This document shows positions 7,665-16,712 of a stretch of DNA of 64,000 nucleotides, in pieces. The position numbers and the translations under genes are program-made. The notes under the pieces are model-generated. The model searched no databases, was not told where the DNA came from, and saw only the letters and a list, made by a program, of their open reading frames with translations. Source of the DNA: Maribacter antarcticus DSM 21422 (GTDB lineage: Bacteria > Bacteroidota > Bacteroidia > Flavobacteriales > Flavobacteriaceae); the NCBI RefSeq assembly GCF_000621125.1, contig NZ_JHZC01000004.1, forward strand, positions 703,843-767,842. The letters run 5' to 3'. The number at the start of each line of letters is the position of its first letter. Positions within the stretch are counted from its first letter, which is position 1.

Positions 7665-9317
7665 GTGCTATCTAACCTTTTGATTGAAAATTACGCGTTA
7701 ATAGACAGCTTAGAAGTTGATTTAGCTTCTGGTTTTACGGTAATTACCGGGGAAACCGGAGCAGGAAAATCTATTTTGCTAGGTGGACTTTCTTTGGTGC
7801 TTGGTAAGCGTGCAGACCTTAATTCTTTGCGTAATAAGGATCAAAAATGTATCGTAGAAGCCTACTTTTTAATAAAGGATTACGGTCTTCAACCTTTCTT
7901 TGATGCTAATGATTTGGATTATGAAGAAACAACCATAATACGAAGAGAAATCTTGCCTAGTGGTAAATCAAGAGCGTTCATTAACGATACACCTGTAAAG
8001 CTAGATATCCTTTCTCGGTTGGGAGATCAACTGATAGATGTGCACTCGCAGCACCAGACAATGCAATTGACAGAGAACGATTTTCAGTTCAAATTGATTG
8101 ATGCTCTCGCTACTAATAAAGTTAGACTTTCTAACTATACAAATACCCTAAAATCTTATTCTGCTGTTAAAAAAGAGTTGAACGACTTAACGGAATTTCA
8201 GCACAACGCTACCAAAGAACAAGACTATAATACTTTTTTATTGACAGAATTGGAAGCTGCTCCGCTAAAGGAAGGAATTCTGGAAGAACTGGAAACCCAG
8301 TACGAACAATTGAATAACGTTGAGTTGATTAAGGAGGAGCTATCCAAAGGGGATCAGCTTTTGAACGATGATGAAATCGGGGTACTCTCCTTAATGACTG
8401 AAGCGCGATCGTCACTTTTAAAATTAGCAGGTTTTGGAACCCAGTATGCAAGCCTACATGAAAGAATACAATCGGTTTTTATAGAATTAGATGATGTAAA
8501 TACAGAATTACAGGCTTTCCAGGAGGCTGTTGAGTCAGATCCTGGATTATTAGAAGAGGTAAATACAAAATTACAACTCCTTTATAATTTACAAAAAAAG
8601 CACGGGGTTTCGGAGATTTCCGAGTTGATTGCAATCAGGAATCAACTTTCAGATAGCCTTTTTGAAACTGCGAATGTGGACCAGAAAATAGTTTTAAAGA
8701 CTAAGGAACTGCAAGAGCTGGAATCTTCGTTGGAAGAGCGAGGCGCACTGCTGCGCGAAAAACGAAACGGGGTAATACCACGATTAAAAAAGCAATTGGA
8801 AGCTGATTTGTCCCTTTTGGGAATGCCCAGTGCTTCTTTTCAAATATCTTTAAACCCTACGGATAGCTTTAAGGCGAACGGGATGGATGAACTCTCTTTC
8901 TTGTTTACAGCGAACAAAGGTAGCTCGTATGGAGTACTTAAAAAAGTCGCTTCTGGGGGGGAATTGTCACGTATTATGCTGGTTATCAAAGCGATTTTGG
9001 CTAAGTACGAAAAGTTACCTACCATCATGTTCGACGAAATTGATACCGGAGTGTCTGGAGAAATTTCTAATCGTATGGCAGATATTATGAGAGATATGAG
9101 TGCAGAAATGCAGGTTTTCTCCATTACACACCTTCCACAAGTGGCATCAAAAGGGCATCATCACTTTAAGGTGTATAAGACAGAAGAGAACGAAGGAACA
9201 CGTACCAATATGAAAAAACTGGTGTATGATCAGCGCGTGATAGAAATTGCCCAAATGCTTGGAGGCAAAGAACTTTCAGACTCTGCAATGGCCCATGCTA
9301 AGGAGCTATTGAACTAA
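7665..9317 (+). CDS. recN: DNA repair protein RecN
   Basis: SMC-like ATPase acting in double-strand break repair. Walker A GETGAGKS lies at 29-36; the middle (about 160-380) is coiled-coil; the ABC signature SGGELSRIMLVIK and Walker B TIMFDEIDTGVSGE are near the C-terminus, followed by the switch histidine region VFSITHLPQVASKG. The length of 550 is normal. The start is GTG at 7665, giving MLSNLLIENYALID, the typical N-terminus. The gap of 55 bases to porD holds a weak -7-like TACCTTTA (7638-7645), so it may have its own promoter. Confidence 0.96.
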   Translation: MLSNLLIENYALIDSLEVDLASGFTVITGETGAGKSILLGGLSLVLGKRADLNSLRNKDQKCIVEAYFLIKDYGLQPFFDANDLDYEETTIIRREILPSGKSRAFINDTPVKLDILSRLGDQLIDVHSQHQTMQLTENDFQFKLIDALATNKVRLSNYTNTLKSYSAVKKELNDLTEFQHNATKEQDYNTFLLTELEAAPLKEGILEELETQYEQLNNVELIKEELSKGDQLLNDDEIGVLSLMTEARSSLLKLAGFGTQYASLHERIQSVFIELDDVNTELQAFQEAVESDPGLLEEVNTKLQLLYNLQKKHGVSEISELIAIRNQLSDSLFETANVDQKIVLKTKELQELESSLEERGALLREKRNGVIPRLKKQLEADLSLLGMPSASFQISLNPTDSFKANGMDELSFLFTANKGSSYGVLKKVASGGELSRIMLVIKAILAKYEKLPTIMFDEIDTGVSGEISNRMADIMRDMSAEMQVFSITHLPQVASKGHHHFKVYKTEENEGTRTNMKKLVYDQRVIEIAQMLGGKELSDSAMAHAKELLN

Positions 9318-9341
9318 TTACACATATTTTAAATATCTTTG
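9309..9341 (+). promoter_or_regulatory. Candidate fabI promoter (TTG-N22-TATCTTTG)
   Basis: TTG at 9309-9311 and TATCTTTG at 9334-9341 fit the Bacteroidota -33/-7 consensus (TTG, then TAnnTTTG) with 22 bases between. The -7 box ends 32 bases before the fabI ATG. The -33 element lies inside the last recN codons. Confidence 0.55.
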
Positions 9342-9373
9342 ATTCATAAATCTAAAATTTTAGTAGTATCAGC

Positions 9374-10180
9374 ATGGCATATAATTTATTAAAGGGTAAA
9401 AAAGGAATCATATTTGGGGCATTGGATGAAAACTCTATCGCTTGGAAAACAGCAATGAGTGTTCACGCAGAAGGGGGTACTTTTGTATTAACAAATGCAC
9501 CTATTGCCATGAGAATGGGACAGATAAAGGAACTGGCAGAGAAAACAGGATCTCAAATAATTCCTGCGGATGCTACTAGTGTTGAGGATTTGGAGAATTT
9601 GGTGTCCCAAGCTCAAGAGATTCTTGGTGGTAAGCTAGATTTTGTTTTACATTCTATTGGAATGTCAGTAAACGTAAGAAAAGGAAGGGCGTATACCGAT
9701 GAAAAATATGATTTCACGGCAAAAGGTTGGGATGTTTCCGCATTGTCCTTTCATAAAGTAATGCAATCGCTTTACAAGTCAGATGCCATGAATGAGTGGG
9801 GTAGTATTGTAGCGCTTACCTACATGGCCGCGCAACGTGTATTTCCGGATTACAATGATATGGCCGATAATAAGGCGTATTTGGAATCGGTAGCGCGTAG
9901 TTTCGGGTATTTCTTTGGAAAAGAAAAAAGGGTTCGGGTGAACACTATTTCTCAATCACCGACGCCTACAACGGCAGGACAAGGCGTAAAAGGATTTGAC
10001 AGCTTTATTAGCTATGCTGAAAAGATGTCTCCTCTTGGGAATGCCTCTGCGCAAGATTGTGCCGACTACACGATTACCTTATTTTCTGACTTAACACGTA
10101 AAGTAACTATGCAAAACCTTTTCCATGACGGTGGTTTTTCCAATACGGGTGTAAGTCAAGAAGTGATAGAGAAGTTTTAG
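9374..10180 (+). CDS. fabI: Enoyl-[acyl-carrier-protein] reductase (NADH)
   Basis: Last reduction step of each fatty-acid elongation cycle. It belongs to the FabI branch of the short-chain dehydrogenases: the cofactor-binding segment GIIFGALDENSIAW (11-24), the VLHSIGMS strand, and the active site Tyr150, Tyr160 and Lys167 in YMAAQRVFPDYNDMADNK, with the FabI-type Tyr-x6-Lys spacing. The 268-residue length is right. The substrate-loop region SQSPTPTTAGQG follows. FabI enzymes are the classical triclosan and isoniazid-type target; nothing in the sequence suggests an altered one. Confidence 0.96.
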   Translation: MAYNLLKGKKGIIFGALDENSIAWKTAMSVHAEGGTFVLTNAPIAMRMGQIKELAEKTGSQIIPADATSVEDLENLVSQAQEILGGKLDFVLHSIGMSVNVRKGRAYTDEKYDFTAKGWDVSALSFHKVMQSLYKSDAMNEWGSIVALTYMAAQRVFPDYNDMADNKAYLESVARSFGYFFGKEKRVRVNTISQSPTPTTAGQGVKGFDSFISYAEKMSPLGNASAQDCADYTITLFSDLTRKVTMQNLFHDGGFSNTGVSQEVIEKF

Positions 10181-10240
10181 TACTTTCTAGTACGAAAAAT
10201 ATAATAATTAGGGACTTCAATAATTGATATAAAAGTAAAA

Positions 10241-11251
10241 ATGAAACGATCTTTTTCTTTTATTATACCTGTTTATAATAGGCCTAACGAAATAAGGGAG
10301 CTGTTAGAGAGTCTTACTGGTCAGACCTATACCGGAGAATTTGAGGTAGTTATTGTAGAGGATGGCTCTACGGTTTCTTCGGTAGATGTGATTTCAGCGT
10401 ACAAATATGCCTTGGATATTTCTTATTATGAAAAATCCAATTCCGGTCCAGGAGATTCCAGAAACTATGGCATGCGCTTGGCAAAAGGCAACTATTTTAT
10501 TGTATTGGATTCTGACTGTATTTTACCCCCAGAATATTTGGAACAGGCGGAGAAGAGTTTAGAAAACGATTTTGTGCATTGTTATGGAGGCCCGGATGCT
10601 GCACACGATTCTTTCTCAGATATTCAAAAGGCCATTAATTATACCATGACCTCTTTTTTGACAACTGGGGGCATACGTGGCGGGAAAAAAGCGGTTGATA
10701 AATTTCAGCCAAGAAGCTTTAATATGGGCATATCTAAAGAAGCTTTTGAGACTGTTGGTGGGTACGGAAACATCCATCCTGGGGAAGACCCAGATTTAAC
10801 CATTCGTATTTGGAATAAAGGGTATAACACCAAATTAATTTCCGAAGCCTTTGTATACCATAAGAGACGTATTGATTGGCGTACCTTTTATGTGCAAGTA
10901 AATAAGTTTGGAATGGTACGACCTATTTTGAACAAATGGCATCCTGAAACAGTAAAGCTCACCTATTGGTTTCCAAGTATTTTTTGCTTGGGGCTAATTA
11001 CAGCTGCAGTACTTGCAGCTTTTAGTATTTTATGGCCTATTGCTTGCTACGGTGTTTATTATCTATTACTTTTTCTGCATGCGTTTTTGAAAACTAAAAG
11101 CCTAAAGGTTGCCCTATTGGCAGTATTTGCTGCGATAGTTCAGTTTGTTGGTTATGGCTATGGTTTTTTAAAATCTACTATATTCACTACATTTAAAAAG
11201 AGTGCACCTCAAGACATATTTCCTAACTTATTTTTTAAAACTAATTCTTGA
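10241..11251 (+). CDS. Family 2 glycosyltransferase
   Basis: GT-A fold glycosyltransferase. The N-terminal nucleotide-sugar site is FIIPVYNRPNEIRELLESL, then VEDGS, the metal-binding LDSDCILP (DxD-like) and the acceptor-side GEDPDLTIRIW (ED motif). Residues from about 240 form two or three hydrophobic segments (YWFPSIFCLGLITAAVLAAF and following), so it is membrane-anchored with the catalytic domain cytoplasmic. It ends in the TTGA overlap with the YbbR-like gene. Its substrate cannot be read from the sequence. Confidence 0.88.
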   Translation: MKRSFSFIIPVYNRPNEIRELLESLTGQTYTGEFEVVIVEDGSTVSSVDVISAYKYALDISYYEKSNSGPGDSRNYGMRLAKGNYFIVLDSDCILPPEYLEQAEKSLENDFVHCYGGPDAAHDSFSDIQKAINYTMTSFLTTGGIRGGKKAVDKFQPRSFNMGISKEAFETVGGYGNIHPGEDPDLTIRIWNKGYNTKLISEAFVYHKRRIDWRTFYVQVNKFGMVRPILNKWHPETVKLTYWFPSIFCLGLITAAVLAAFSILWPIACYGVYYLLLFLHAFLKTKSLKVALLAVFAAIVQFVGYGYGFLKSTIFTTFKKSAPQDIFPNLFFKTNS

Positions 11252-12213
11252 TTTTGATTATAGAGCGTATAAAAACCGGATTAAAGAAGCGAAAAGTAAA
11301 GGTATTCTTGCTTTTCCTGGTATTTTCTGGCCTCGCTTGGCTCATTAACAACTTATCACAATCATTTGTAAGTAATACTACGTTTATGTTGGAGTATGTA
11401 AATACACCACAGGAGCTTTTGTTAAATAAAAAACCAAGGGCGACTATAAATGTTAGATTAAAAGCGGTGGGCTTTCAATTCGTAGGTTTCGAAATACGGA
11501 AACGCAAGGTGCAAATAGACCTTTCTAAGGTTAACGTAAAGGACAATCGGTATTATGTCTTACCAAAGGTTTACCGGAGGCAAATTGAAAACCAACTGCC
11601 TAATAGTATGGAAGTATTAGAACTGGAGAATGATACCTTGTTTATAGATTTCATAGTTCTGGTAGCGAAAAAAGTTCATGTTATTCCAAGAACTACTATT
11701 GATTTGGCTAATAATTATATGTTAGACGGACCCATAATTGTTGCCCCATCAATGGTTACTATCAGAGGCCCAAAAAGTGAAGTGGATAGTATAACGTCTA
11801 TTAGGACTTCTTTTTTGGACATAGAAAATATCACGGACGACTTTTCTCAGGAACATGCTTTGGTACTGCATAGGGAATTGACAAAGTCAACGGTAACGCC
11901 TTCTTCGGTAACTATTTCAGGAAAGGTGTTTCGTTTTTCCGAAAAGGTAGTTTCGGCACCTATAACGATGATTAATGTTCCGGACAGTATTAAGGTGCGT
12001 ATGTTTCCCGATCATGTTAAAGTGCTCTGTCAAGGCACTATTAAGGCTTTGAAATCCTTGGATATATCAGATTTTAAGATTAATGCTGACTATGAACAAA
12101 TAGAAAAGGCAGCTGATAACAGATTGCCATTGCGTATGGAAGATTTCCCAGAAAACCTTAGCAACGCTACCTTATTGATTAAAGAAGTGGAATTTATATT
12201 GAGACGGGAATGA
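11248..12213 (+). CDS. YbbR-like domain protein (CdaR-like)
   Basis: Membrane-anchored protein with one N-terminal transmembrane segment (VFLLFLVFSGLAWLINNL, about 20-37) and an extracytoplasmic region of YbbR-type beta repeats, such as PSMVTIRGPKSEVDSITSIRT split by family-typical spacing and a later SSVTISGKV. In Firmicutes such proteins (CdaR) regulate a diadenylate cyclase; in Bacteroidota the gene usually precedes coaE, as here. The start codon is TTG at 11248, overlapping the upstream stop; a second in-frame TTG lies at 11254. The 3' end overlaps coaE by 4 bases. Confidence 0.75.
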   Translation: MILIIERIKTGLKKRKVKVFLLFLVFSGLAWLINNLSQSFVSNTTFMLEYVNTPQELLLNKKPRATINVRLKAVGFQFVGFEIRKRKVQIDLSKVNVKDNRYYVLPKVYRRQIENQLPNSMEVLELENDTLFIDFIVLVAKKVHVIPRTTIDLANNYMLDGPIIVAPSMVTIRGPKSEVDSITSIRTSFLDIENITDDFSQEHALVLHRELTKSTVTPSSVTISGKVFRFSEKVVSAPITMINVPDSIKVRMFPDHVKVLCQGTIKALKSLDISDFKINADYEQIEKAADNRLPLRMEDFPENLSNATLLIKEVEFILRRE

Positions 12214-12794
12214 TGATTGTAGGACTTACTGGTGGTATAGGTAGTGGTAAATCAATAGTCGGAAAGCTATTAGAAGATATGGGTGTGCCTGTTTACAATT
12301 CCGACATACAGGCGAAACGGTTAATGCATACTTCTAAAGTATTGCGAAGAAAAATAGTCCAGTTGTTAGGTGCAGAATCTTTTTTGAATGGCACACTTAA
12401 TAGAGCTTTTATTGCTAAAAAAGTTTTTAATGACAAAAATCTTTTGCAAAAGCTTAATGCTATTGTGCACCCTGCGGTACGGAAGCATTTTTTAAGATGG
12501 TCGAAAAAACAGGACCATCCTTTTGTAGTCCAAGAGACGGCTTTGTTGTTCGAGAATACTATGCAGGAATTTTATAATAAAATTATTTTGGTTACCGCAC
12601 CGAAGGATATTCGTGTAGAACGGATAACTGCAAGAGACGGGAGTACCAAGCAACAAGTTTTGGAACGAATGGGTAATCAGTTGGGGGATAATATTAAAAT
12701 ACCTTTGGCCGACTACGTGGTAGCGAATGTAGATTTGGATGAAACTACAATAAAAGTTGCCGAAATCAACATGGCTCTCCTTGCATATTGCTAG
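12210..12794 (+). CDS. coaE: Dephospho-CoA kinase
   Basis: Phosphorylates dephospho-CoA, the final step of coenzyme A synthesis, so this ~10 kb stretch carries coaBC and coaE. The P-loop GLTGGIGSGKS is at 5-15 and is followed by the family's YNSDIQAKRLM and AIVHPAVRKHF motifs and by the VQETALLFE lid segment. The length is 194, normal for the family. The start at 12210 or 12213 cannot be separated (two adjacent ATGs). Confidence 0.95.
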   Translation: MMIVGLTGGIGSGKSIVGKLLEDMGVPVYNSDIQAKRLMHTSKVLRRKIVQLLGAESFLNGTLNRAFIAKKVFNDKNLLQKLNAIVHPAVRKHFLRWSKKQDHPFVVQETALLFENTMQEFYNKIILVTAPKDIRVERITARDGSTKQQVLERMGNQLGDNIKIPLADYVVANVDLDETTIKVAEINMALLAYC

Positions 12795-12807
12795 CTTCTC
12801 AATGATT

Positions 12808-12834
12808 TTAACATTTATGTTAAGCTTAGGTTAA
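12808..12834 (+). promoter_or_regulatory. Three phased TTAA blocks upstream of the two-component system
   Basis: TTAA occurs at 12808, 12820 and 12831, spacings of 12 and 11 bases, so the blocks lie about one helical turn apart on one DNA face. The first two also form the inverted repeat TTAACAT-TT-ATGTTAA (12808-12823). OmpR/PhoB-type regulators commonly bind direct repeats with 11-base spacing. The site is 44 bases before the histidine kinase start, so autoregulation is plausible but unproven. Confidence 0.4.
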
Positions 12835-12877
12835 ATCCGCTATTTCCCTTATACTAAATCTGTAATTTTAACAATTA

Positions 12878-14455
12878 ATGAATAAGAAGTTATTTGTGCT
12901 CTTGGTTATTCTTATGAGCTCATCCCTCATTGGATTGATAGTTGTCCAAAGTTTTTGGATCAACAAATCGGTTGAAGACAGGGAGGAACAGTTTTCGAAT
13001 ATGGTGTCTGAGGCATTAAATAGTGTTACTGATAAAATTAGCGAAAGAGAGACCAAGAATTATTTTGACAGGTATCTTCATGCTAGGGATAGTGTTGGAG
13101 AATTGGTAGATACACAGTTCACCAACTTCTTTTTCATAGATAGGGATGTAAATTCGAATGAAATATTACTTTACGAACACGGCATACTAGAAGAGGACTA
13201 TAGTATTTCCTCAACGTTCTTTGATAATCCGGATGGTAGCGATACCATAATAAGAAATTACACAAGTAAGCGTAGAACTTCAATTTTTAAGGAGGACTTT
13301 TCTTTAGACGGTAAAGGATTTAGGTTGACGCCGCAACAACGGGTCGAAAAAATTGGTGGACTATCCGAATTTGATAAGTTGGCATTAAAAGAATTATTCA
13401 GCTCCAAAGCGAAAAGTGTTCCTATCCATGTAAGGGTCTCTGCTCAAGAGATAGAACTGCTCATGCAACGAGAGCTTGAAAATAGAGGTATAGAAATTAC
13501 TTTTGAATACGGGGTGTATAGCAACGGTTTGCCTACTAAAGTAAAGTCTAAAAAATTTAAGTATTCGGAAAAAAATATTTACAGGGCACATATGTTTACG
13601 GATATGGAAGGGAGTTCCAATTTTGACCTATTGGTTTCTTTTCCGGAAAAGAAGCGGTTTTTGGTTAGTTCAATTCTAGGCATGGCATTGTTGAGCTTGT
13701 TGTTTACGCTAATTATAGTGATTGCTTATTCTGGTGCAATTTATCAGTTGATAAAACAAAAGCAGATATCTGAAATAAAAACAGATTTCATAAACAATAT
13801 GACACATGAGTTCAAAACCCCTATAGCAACGATAAATTTGGCTGTAGAGGCTATAAGAAACCCTAAGATAATAGGAGATCATGAAAAGGTACATCGATAC
13901 CTTACTATGATTAGGGAGGAGAACAAAAGAATGCACGCCCAAGTAGAAAATGTCTTACGAATTTCTAAATTAGAAAAGAATCAGTTGGATATAAGTAAGG
14001 ATAGGGTAGATGTTCACGACTTAATAGAAGATGCTATTACGCATGTAGATTTGATTGCCAAAGATAGGGGAGGATATATTCAGACGCATTTAAAATCTGA
14101 GCGTTCCGAAGTGCTAGCTAATGAAATGCACTTTACAAATGTTATCGTGAATATGCTGGATAATGCCATAAAATATTCTCAAGACGCACCAAAAATAGAT
14201 ATATATACTGAAAAAGCAAAGAATTATATTATTATCAGGGTAGAAGACCAAGGGTCTGGAATGAGCAAACCGGTGCTGAAAAAAGTTTTTGAAAAGTTTT
14301 ACAGGGAACACACTGGAGATGTACACAACGTAAAGGGTCATGGCCTAGGCTTGGCTTATGTAAAGAAAATAGTAGACGATCACCAAGGGGAGGTCTATGT
14401 GGAAAGTGAAAAGGGAAAAGGAAGCACTTTCTTTGTTAAACTACCTTTAATTTAA
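12878..14455 (+). CDS. Sensor histidine kinase (RprX-like)
   Basis: Inner-membrane kinase of a two-component pair. Transmembrane segment 1 is about 5-27 and segment 2 about 262-287, enclosing a ~235-residue periplasmic sensor region. The kinase core has the H box FINNMTHEFKTPIA with phospho-acceptor His310, the N box MLDNAIKYSQ, the G1 box VEDQGSGMS and the G2 box GHGLGLAYVKKI. The 525-residue length and partner type resemble RprX of Bacteroides. The response regulator starts 7 bases downstream. The signal is unknown. Confidence 0.9.
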   Translation: MNKKLFVLLVILMSSSLIGLIVVQSFWINKSVEDREEQFSNMVSEALNSVTDKISERETKNYFDRYLHARDSVGELVDTQFTNFFFIDRDVNSNEILLYEHGILEEDYSISSTFFDNPDGSDTIIRNYTSKRRTSIFKEDFSLDGKGFRLTPQQRVEKIGGLSEFDKLALKELFSSKAKSVPIHVRVSAQEIELLMQRELENRGIEITFEYGVYSNGLPTKVKSKKFKYSEKNIYRAHMFTDMEGSSNFDLLVSFPEKKRFLVSSILGMALLSLLFTLIIVIAYSGAIYQLIKQKQISEIKTDFINNMTHEFKTPIATINLAVEAIRNPKIIGDHEKVHRYLTMIREENKRMHAQVENVLRISKLEKNQLDISKDRVDVHDLIEDAITHVDLIAKDRGGYIQTHLKSERSEVLANEMHFTNVIVNMLDNAIKYSQDAPKIDIYTEKAKNYIIIRVEDQGSGMSKPVLKKVFEKFYREHTGDVHNVKGHGLGLAYVKKIVDDHQGEVYVESEKGKGSTFFVKLPLI

Positions 14456-14462
14456 AAATAGT

Positions 14463-15176
14463 ATGGAAACAATAAATAAGAAAATACTTTTAGTAGAGGA
14501 CGATCCAAATTTTGGAATAGTGCTTAAGGATTATTTGTCCATGAATGACTTTGATGTTACGTTGGCAAAGAACGGAATGGAGGGTTTTGAAAAATTTAAA
14601 AAGGATAATTATGACATCTGTATTTTAGATGTGATGATGCCATATAAAGATGGGTTTACCTTGGCTAGGGAGATTCGAGAAAAGAACGAGAACGTTCCTA
14701 TCGTATTTCTTACGGCCAAAACCATGAAGGAAGATGTGCTTAAAGGCTATAAGGCAGGTGCTGACGATTATTTGAATAAACCTTTTGATTCTGAAGTGCT
14801 TTTAATGAAACTTAAAGCCATTCTACAGCGAAAGGCATCCAATAGTTTAGCGGATAGTAAGAAGTTTGAATTTACTATAGGAGGCTTTCACTTAAATTCT
14901 AAACTAAGGTTTTTAAAATACAAAGACACCGATTCTATTAAGCTATCTCCAAAAGAGAATGAACTATTGCGTATGTTGGCGTTGCACGAGAATGATTTGA
15001 TGCCAAGAGAATTGGCTTTGACTAAAATTTGGAGAGACGACAATTATTTTACGTCCAGAAGTATGGATGTTTATATCGCAAAACTACGGAAGTATTTAAA
15101 GGTAGATGATACAGTAGAGATATTAAATATTCACGGGGAAGGTTTTCGTTTGGTCATAAAGACAGAAACGGAATAG
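14463..15176 (+). CDS. OmpR-family response regulator (RprY-like)
   Basis: DNA-binding partner of the kinase just upstream. The receiver domain (about 7-122) has the acidic pocket EDD at 12-14, phospho-acceptor Asp56 in CILDVMMP, the switch Thr in VFLTAK and the Lys in LNKPFD. The C-terminal winged helix (about 140-235) has SPKENELLRMLALHEN and SRSMDVYIAKLRKYL, the recognition helix region of OmpR/PhoB proteins. The length is 237. It closely fits RprY-type regulators of Bacteroidota; the targets cannot be told from this window. Confidence 0.92.
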   Translation: METINKKILLVEDDPNFGIVLKDYLSMNDFDVTLAKNGMEGFEKFKKDNYDICILDVMMPYKDGFTLAREIREKNENVPIVFLTAKTMKEDVLKGYKAGADDYLNKPFDSEVLLMKLKAILQRKASNSLADSKKFEFTIGGFHLNSKLRFLKYKDTDSIKLSPKENELLRMLALHENDLMPRELALTKIWRDDNYFTSRSMDVYIAKLRKYLKVDDTVEILNIHGEGFRLVIKTETE

Positions 15177-15298
15177 TTCTCTTTTAAATGTGTTTGTTCT
15201 ATGGGTTTCAGCATAGTTAAATATGCTTTTGAAATCTAAATGGATAATTCTTTTTTGGACACGGTATTCAAAAAGGTATCTTTTTGGCGAATTAATAA

Positions 15299-15799
15299 TT
15301 ATTTTCTGGGAGCTACCTTTTTAATGAACTCAGTTATTATTTCTACAGGGGTTTTGATGATGCTTATGCAAATTGCGTTTTTTGGCTCTTCTAAGGTATC
15401 AAATTGAGATTGAAGAAGCCCTGTAGGCATAAAATGTTCTTTCCGCTTTGCAAGGCGTTTGCTAATAGCTTTCATACTGCCTTGCAAATATAAAAACTCA
15501 GAATTATTATCTAAGTTCTTTTGAAGCTGAATCCTGTAATTCTCTTTTAATGCAGAACATACGATTATAGCTCCCTTTTCTTGATTTTCTATAGCAATTT
15601 TGTTAAGAAGCTTAAGCCAGCCCATGCGGTCGGTATCGGTTAGTGCTTCGCCTCTAGACATTTTGCTTAGATTCGACTGGGGATGGTAATCGTCACCGTC
15701 AAAGAACTGATAGCCTAAACGTTTTGCCAGTAGGCTACCAACAGTAGATTTACCACTGCCTGAAACACCCATGACATATATAATTCGAGGTTTATTCAC
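15299..15799 (-). CDS. gntK: Gluconokinase
   Basis: Small carbohydrate kinase making 6-phosphogluconate from gluconate. The P-loop GVSGSGKS is at 11-18, followed by the family's FFDGDDYHP, NLSKMSRGEALTDTDRMGWL (split by family convention) and CSALKENYR. The C-terminal MPTGLLQSQFDTLEEP matches GntK. The length of 166 is normal. It overlaps the miaA end by 8 bases, so it is read from the same transcript. No other gluconate genes are nearby. Confidence 0.92.
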   Translation of the reverse strand: MNKPRIIYVMGVSGSGKSTVGSLLAKRLGYQFFDGDDYHPQSNLSKMSRGEALTDTDRMGWLKLLNKIAIENQEKGAIIVCSALKENYRIQLQKNLDNNSEFLYLQGSMKAISKRLAKRKEHFMPTGLLQSQFDTLEEPKNAICISIIKTPVEIITEFIKKVAPRK

Positions 15800-16712
15800 T
15801 TATAAGTTTCTGTGCTGCCGCCGCAACGGTTTCTAATTTTTGGATAGAACTACTTTTGGCATCTAACCAAATAGTGTCCTCATTTCTTTTGAACCAAGTT
15901 AGTTGTCTTTTAGCAAATCGTCGTGTATTTTTTTTCATTTCGGCTATTGCTGTTTCCAAGTCCCAATTGCCCTCTAAATAATTAAAGAGTTCTTTGTAGC
16001 CTACGGTCCTTAGCGCATTCAAGTCTTTATAGGCTATCAGGGAACGTATCTCTTCCAAAAAACCTTCTGACATCATGATATCCACTCTTCGGTTGATATT
16101 GTCATATATCTTTTCCCGCTCTGCCTGTAAGCCGATGGTTAAGGTCGTAAAGTTTCTTTCTTTTTTTGGTTTTCCTAAAAAGCTGCTATAGGGTTTTCCA
16201 GTACCAATACAAATCTCCAAGGCCCGTATCAACCTATGTGGATTGTTTAAATCAACCGTTTTGTAATAGGCTTGGTCAAGATTTTGCAGTTTTTTTTGAA
16301 GCTGTTCTAACCCTTGTACTTGAAGCTCTAGGTTAAGCTGTTCCCGTATCTGTGGGTCTACACCTGGAAATTCATTTAAGCCTTTGGTTACGGCATCAAC
16401 ATATAAGCCGCTACCGCCCACCATGACGACAACTTCACGATCGTTGAAAATAGTATCGAGTAGTTGAATTGCCTCCTTTTCAAAATCCCCAACAGAATAG
16501 GGTTCTGAGATGCTCTTATGTTGTATAAAGTGATGTTTTGTAGCGGCCAGTTCCTTTTTGCTAGGGACTGCGGTACCAATAGACATTTCCTTGAAAAATT
16601 GTCGGGAATCTGCAGATATGATTACTGTTCGGTAGTGCTCTGCTAACGAAATTGCTAGTTTTGTCTTCCCTATGGCTGTTGGCCCTACTATGGAAATAAG
16701 CACCCTACTCAT
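15792..16712 (-). CDS. miaA: tRNA dimethylallyltransferase
   Basis: Adds a dimethylallyl group to N6 of A37 in tRNAs reading UNN codons. The P-loop GPTAIGKT is at 10-17, followed by ISADSRQFFKEM, GTAVPSKKEL and HFIQH, then VGGSGLYVDAV and the C-terminal tRNA-binding RRFAKRQLTWFKRN. The length is 306. It overlaps the ion channel gene by 8 bases upstream and gntK by 8 bases downstream. Confidence 0.96.
   Translation of the reverse strand: MSRVLISIVGPTAIGKTKLAISLAEHYRTVIISADSRQFFKEMSIGTAVPSKKELAATKHHFIQHKSISEPYSVGDFEKEAIQLLDTIFNDREVVVMVGGSGLYVDAVTKGLNEFPGVDPQIREQLNLELQVQGLEQLQKKLQNLDQAYYKTVDLNNPHRLIRALEICIGTGKPYSSFLGKPKKERNFTTLTIGLQAEREKIYDNINRRVDIMMSEGFLEEIRSLIAYKDLNALRTVGYKELFNYLEGNWDLETAIAEMKKNTRRFAKRQLTWFKRNEDTIWLDAKSSSIQKLETVAAAAQKLISE

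Noticed and set aside
16388..16579. Extra 63-codon frame inside miaA
   Set aside because: It overlaps the complete miaA gene in another frame; it is a shadow of that gene.
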